Origin: an uncultured Lachnospiraceae bacterium
GTDB lineage: Bacteria; Bacillota; Clostridia; Lachnospirales; Lachnospiraceae
Direction of reading: 5' to 3'
NCBI GenBank assembly: GCA_910585075.1
Contig: CAJUED010000031.1
Coordinates: forward strand, 3,862-45,869
Length of the DNA: 42,008 bases
The translations under genes and the position numbers were made by a program. The notes beneath the pieces are model-generated. The model was not told the origin of the DNA, searched no databases, and saw only the letters and a program-made list of their open reading frames with translations. Below are positions 38,912-42,008 of the stretch, one piece after another. Positions within the stretch are counted from its first letter, which is position 1. Every line of letters starts with the position of its first letter.

Positions 38912-39278
38912 AACATTATCCTCCTAATTTATTCCCGCAAACAATATGCCGGGCGTCATATTGGCATGTGCATCCGGCAAATGATGCGAGGGTCGTCTAT
39001 CCCACGGATGGCCTGTAGCAGGCAAAATAAATTGCACTGACGGCTTACCGGGGGGTGTTCGACTGCTCATGAAGAAATTATACAACATAATGCTGATAAA
39101 TGGTAGGTTTTTAACAAAAAAAATGGTAAAAAATACAGTTTTTCTTTTGGGAGGGACTGATTTTTTGTCGAATTTGGCTGAAAAGAGTGGGGAAGGGGCT
39201 TTTGGAGGGGCATTTGACACAAAAAGATTTTTAAAAGTTTTTTGGATGTTGGCTACCCGGCCGCTTCTTCGAGAGAAA
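38912..39278. other. glgC upstream region
   Basis: No gene is supported; the open frames on both strands are short and of unlikely composition. On the - strand TATAAT at 39077-39082 could be the glgC -10 (poor -35), giving a leader of about 160 bases. Within the leader GCCGG/CCGGC-type arms (near 38950-38980) could form a hairpin. The 39100-39260 part is T- and G-rich with no feature I recognise. Confidence 0.4.
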
Positions 39279-39453
39279 ATCAAACGCTGACACGCTCTGC
39301 GAGTCAGCTTATTGAATCAGTCGTCACCGCGCTCTCACTCTATAAAAACGTAGCAGGTGCTAGGTTCGAAAGAACCTCACCAAAGCACACAGGCTTAAAA
39401 GCCTGGCGTTTTTATTCAATAAGCTGGCTCGCAAAGCGAGACAGTGTTTGATG
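39279..39453. repeat. MITE-like unit: two inverted copies of the palindromic repeat around a structured core
   Basis: The left end 39279-39317 is the dispersed repeat in inverted orientation (CTGACACGC, TCT loop, GCGAGTCAG is a perfect stem). The right end 39414-39453 is the same repeat in direct orientation (CTGGCTCGC/GCGAGACAG). The core between them has ATAAAAACG (39342-39350) pairing with CGTTTTTAT (39407-39415) and enclosing two stems: AGGTTC-GAAA-GAACCT (about 39362-39377, extended by GGTG/CACC) and CAGGCTT-AA-AAGCCTG (39390-39405). As RNA this makes a three-way junction. It lies between glgC and the acetyltransferase gene, both transcribed away from it. Confidence 0.75.
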
Positions 39454-39626
39454 GGTTCCTCGCCCAATATTTTCTCCCGAAGAAGCTGGGGTGTTGGCTG
39501 GCTTTTGGAAAATTATTTTTTTATACGATTGTGATAAAAATGTGGGAGATATTGATATAAACTATTGTTTTTGTGTGTTATTATTATAAAACGAAATGTG
39601 AAATAACACGGTCAGGAGGAGCTGAA

Positions 39627-40259
39627 ATGAATAATATTGAGAGACGGGATGCGCAGATGGCGTACATATCGGATGATGCGATTTTTGAGGAGCAGAAGGT
39701 GTGCAGGAAGATTTTGCAGAAGTTAAATACGGTGGATCGGTCTGATTTTGATGCGATTGGAAAGCTTGTGAAGGAGCTGTTTGGGAAATCGGAGGGGGCT
39801 TTTTTGAATCCGCCTTTTTACTGCGATTATGGTTCTCATATTGAGGTGGGGAAAAATTTCTTTGCAAATTATAACTGTATGATTATCGACGTTGCTAAGG
39901 TTAAGATTGGGGATAACTGTCAGATGGCGCCTAATGTGGCGATTTATACGGCAGGGCATCCGGTGCATCCGGCTTCACGTAATACTGCTTATGAGTATGG
40001 GATTGAAGTGACTATTGGGGACAATGTGTGGATTGGCGGCAACACGGTTATTGTGCCCGGCGTGCATATTGGCAGTAATACGGTAATCGGCGCGGGGAGC
40101 GTGGTCACAAAGGATATTCCGGACTGGGTGATTGCGGCGGGAAATCCCTGTAAGGTAATCCGTAAAATTACGGAGGAGGACAGAAAGTTTTATTTCAGGG
40201 ACAGAGAGTTTGATGAGGAAGCATGGAATCATATGCAGGAAATGTGGAAAAAACATTAA
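39627..40259 (+). CDS. Sugar O-acetyltransferase, maltose/galactoside type
   Basis: 210-aa left-handed beta-helix acetyltransferase that transfers acetyl from acetyl-CoA to the hydroxyl of a sugar such as maltose, glucose or a galactoside. The N-terminal helical Mac domain (about 1-60), NPPFYCDYGSHIEVG, repeated hexapeptides (VTIGDNVWIGGNTVIVPGV) and the catalytic His111 in TAGHPVHP are all present, as is the C-terminal AAGNPCKVIRKIT typical of Maa/LacA/NodL. CAGGAGGAGCTGAA supports the ATG at 39627 over an upstream in-frame ATG at 39573. The family acetylates sugars for detoxification or export. Its place between glgC and an alpha-glucosidase gene suggests maltose-type substrates. Confidence 0.94.
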   Translation: MNNIERRDAQMAYISDDAIFEEQKVCRKILQKLNTVDRSDFDAIGKLVKELFGKSEGAFLNPPFYCDYGSHIEVGKNFFANYNCMIIDVAKVKIGDNCQMAPNVAIYTAGHPVHPASRNTAYEYGIEVTIGDNVWIGGNTVIVPGVHIGSNTVIGAGSVVTKDIPDWVIAAGNPCKVIRKITEEDRKFYFRDREFDEEAWNHMQEMWKKH

Positions 40260-40263
40260 GCAT

Positions 40264-40395
40264 CTCTAAGGCGTCAAAAAACGCCGCCTAAGAGTCTGCC
40301 AAATATTTAGGAGAATGCCTGGAATGCGGCATTCTCCGCGCATTTAATACTTGTGTCCGCTTCTTCCATTGGTTGTTTGTACCGCTGAAGCGGCG
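40264..40395. other. Intergenic tract with three consecutive hairpins
   Basis: Between the acetyltransferase and alpha-glucosidase genes: CTAAGGCG...CGCCGCCTAAG (about 40265-40293), GGAGAATGCC...GGCATTCTCC (about 40310-40337, perfect 10 bp) and CCGCTTC...GAAGCGG (about 40357-40393). None has a proper T tract. They may attenuate or stabilise mRNA before the glucosidase gene. Confidence 0.5.
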
Positions 40396-40428
40396 TGACG
40401 CGTACTGAGAAAGGAGCATGATTATAAA

Positions 40429-42008
40429 ATGATAACGAAAAAATGGTGGCATGAGAAAGTAGCTTACCAAATTTATCCTAAGAGCTTTTATGATACAAAC
40501 GGGGATGGCATTGGGGATTTGCAGGGGGTTATCCGCAAGCTGGATTACCTGAAAAATCTGGGTGTTGATATTATTTGGCTCTCTCCCATATACTGTTCAC
40601 CGCTGGCTGACCAGGGATATGATATTTCCGACTATCAGGATATTGACCCCAGATTTGGCACAATGGACGATATGGACGAGCTGCTGCGGGAGGCAAAGGC
40701 AAGGGACATGTATATTGTCATGGACCTTGTGGTGAACCACTGTTCCGACGAACATGAGTGGTTCAAGAAGGCGTGTGAGGACCCTGATGGGAAATACGGA
40801 AAGTATTTTTATATTGTGGATGCAAAGGATGGAAAGCTGCCCAATAACTGGCGCTCCTATTTCGGCGGCCCTGTGTGGGATAAGCTTCCGGGGCATGAAG
40901 ATAAATACTATATGCATGTATTTCACAAAAAGCAGCCGGATTTAAACTGGGAAAATCCTGCGCTGCGCCGGGAAGTGTACGATATGATCAACTGGTGGCT
41001 TGAGAAGGGGATCGCAGGATTCCGCATAGATGCCATCATGAACATCAAGAAACCGGATATTTACACGAGCTATCCTGCTGACAGGGAGGACGGTCTTGCG
41101 GCTATAGAAAATATGCTCCACGACGCTGTGGGGATAGATGAATTCCTACATGAAATGAAGGTGGAGACATTTGATAAATATGGAGCCTTCACTGTGGGAG
41201 AAGTGTTTACGGACCGTGAAGACGCTCTGGAGGCTTTTATCGGAAAAGAAGGACACTTTTCTTCCATGTTTGATTTTAATGAGACCATAGCCGGAAAAGA
41301 CCCGGCAGGCTGGTATAAGTGCGAACCTGTAGTATGGGGAGAGGAATACAAAAAATCCGCTTTCGAGGCTCAGAGAAAGCTGGGAGATATCGGATTTATC
41401 TCCAATATCATTGAAAACCACGACGAACCTCGGGGAGTAAGCCATTATCTGCCCGAGGATTGTGTAAACGAAGACGGCAAGAAAATGCTGGCAGCAGTTA
41501 ACATGATGCTGCGGGGCCTTCCTTTTATTTATCAGGGGCAGGAGCTTGGCATGAGTAATGTTGAGTTTCATTCCATCGAGGAGATTGATGACTGTAGTAC
41601 ACAGGATGAATACCGGGTAGCCCTTGACGCGGGCCTTAGCCCGGATGAGGCGCTTAAGGCCGTTGCGCCCTTTAGCCGTGACAACGCCCGCTCGCCTTTC
41701 CAGTGGGATGACAGCAAAAACGCAGGCTTTACCGCAGGAACGCCTTGGCTTAAGGTAAATCCCAACTACAAAGAGATTAACTGCGCGGAACAGATAAATC
41801 GTCAGGACTCCATGTGGAGCTGGTACAAAAATCTGATTGCTCTGCGCAAAAATCCGGAATATAAAAACGTGGTGGTATACGGCGCGGTGATTCCTTACAA
41901 GGAAGAACAGGAAAACCTGATGGCTTATTTCCGCAAAGATGAAGAAAAAACGTTGCTTATCGCCGCTAATTACCAAAAGGAACCCCAGGATTTGGAACTG
42001 CCGGGGGC
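40429..42008 (+). CDS. GH13 alpha-glucosidase / oligo-1,6-glucosidase (3' end outside window)
   Basis: 526 codons are present and the frame is open to the window edge. A retaining alpha-amylase-family enzyme that cleaves terminal alpha-1,4 or alpha-1,6 glucose from malto- or isomalto-oligosaccharides in the cytoplasm (no signal peptide). Visible are WWHEKVAYQIYPKSFYDTNG, conserved region I DLVVNH, region II GFRIDAI with nucleophile Asp201, region III GEVF with acid/base Glu258, and region IV NHDEPR with Asp332. GDGIGDLQG and PFQWDDSKNAGF are typical of the oligo-1,6-glucosidase branch. The start ATG 40429 follows AAAGGAG about twelve bases upstream; the ATG at 40418 is closed by TGA after four codons. 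About 30 more residues are expected beyond the window. Confidence 0.95.
   Translation, partial: MITKKWWHEKVAYQIYPKSFYDTNGDGIGDLQGVIRKLDYLKNLGVDIIWLSPIYCSPLADQGYDISDYQDIDPRFGTMDDMDELLREAKARDMYIVMDLVVNHCSDEHEWFKKACEDPDGKYGKYFYIVDAKDGKLPNNWRSYFGGPVWDKLPGHEDKYYMHVFHKKQPDLNWENPALRREVYDMINWWLEKGIAGFRIDAIMNIKKPDIYTSYPADREDGLAAIENMLHDAVGIDEFLHEMKVETFDKYGAFTVGEVFTDREDALEAFIGKEGHFSSMFDFNETIAGKDPAGWYKCEPVVWGEEYKKSAFEAQRKLGDIGFISNIIENHDEPRGVSHYLPEDCVNEDGKKMLAAVNMMLRGLPFIYQGQELGMSNVEFHSIEEIDDCSTQDEYRVALDAGLSPDEALKAVAPFSRDNARSPFQWDDSKNAGFTAGTPWLKVNPNYKEINCAEQINRQDSMWSWYKNLIALRKNPEYKNVVVYGAVIPYKEEQENLMAYFRKDEEKTLLIAANYQKEPQDLELPG

Noticed and set aside
38924..39283. 119-codon - strand frame upstream of glgC
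   Set aside because: Low-complexity Pro/Phe composition, no ribosome site, and it overlaps the repeat unit at 39279; it more likely covers the glgC leader.
41146..41976. 276-codon frame on the - strand at the right end
   Set aside because: It lies antisense to the GH13 glucosidase, whose catalytic motifs are all present; the antisense product has no family-like features.

Overview
The window looks like chromosome from a low-to-medium GC Firmicute, most likely a gut Lachnospiraceae (Clostridia). The reasons are clear AGGAGG-type ribosome sites, a T-box leader, a paired GlgC/GlgD glycogen system, a YesM/YesN-like two-component pair beside a sugar ABC transporter without its ATPase, a MscL with a C-terminal zinc ribbon, and decayed Rpn-family and IS256-family transposases. 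I cannot name the species.

Layout. 1-1833: tail of a surface protein, a gene-poor AT-rich stretch and a decayed Rpn-family gene. 2068-5936: housekeeping genes on the + strand (mscL, a pyridoxamine kinase-like gene, cls, two small conserved-type genes). 6311-6469: a tiny Asn/Gln-rich protein. 6580-15798: a carbohydrate-uptake locus. The sensor kinase and AraC-type response regulator lie on the - strand, divergent from a solute-binding lipoprotein, two permeases, a PhnP-like metallohydrolase and an OPA-type MFS transporter. 15982-17581: an AbiE-type type IV toxin-antitoxin pair. 18080-22407: a two-gene cluster of a very acidic lipoprotein and a LysM/leucine-rich exported protein.

22408-27790 is a nest of mobile elements. 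A decayed IS256-like copy is split by a second IS256-like element, which is itself split by a 3.45-kb element carrying three tandem tyrosine recombinases between about 80-bp inverted ends. This last matches the recombinase-in-trio (RIT) architecture. Next to it, 27800-30258 is a visibly AT-rich divergent pair of single-pass membrane proteins: coiled coil plus an NPCBM-like domain (frameshifted), and DUF11-like plus a second uncharacterised module. This pair is the least explained part of the window.

30382-42008 returns to core genes: a T-box controlled methionyl-tRNA synthetase with an altered KMSKS loop, a THUMP-type RNA methyltransferase, an amidase-fold protein that has lost most of its active site, rdgB, a YfcE-like phosphoesterase, glgC-glgD, a maltose-type acetyltransferase and a GH13 alpha-glucosidase cut by the window end. 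The last four suggest glycogen and alpha-glucan metabolism.

Two families of short dispersed repeats run through the window. One is a 39-40 bp hairpin (6535, 30381, 39279, 39414) that supplies the C-terminus of the methionyl-tRNA synthetase at one site and frames a structured 175-bp unit at another. The other is a roughly 33-45 bp sequence (1885, 2512, 35120) that covers the stop codons of mscL and of the amidase-like gene.
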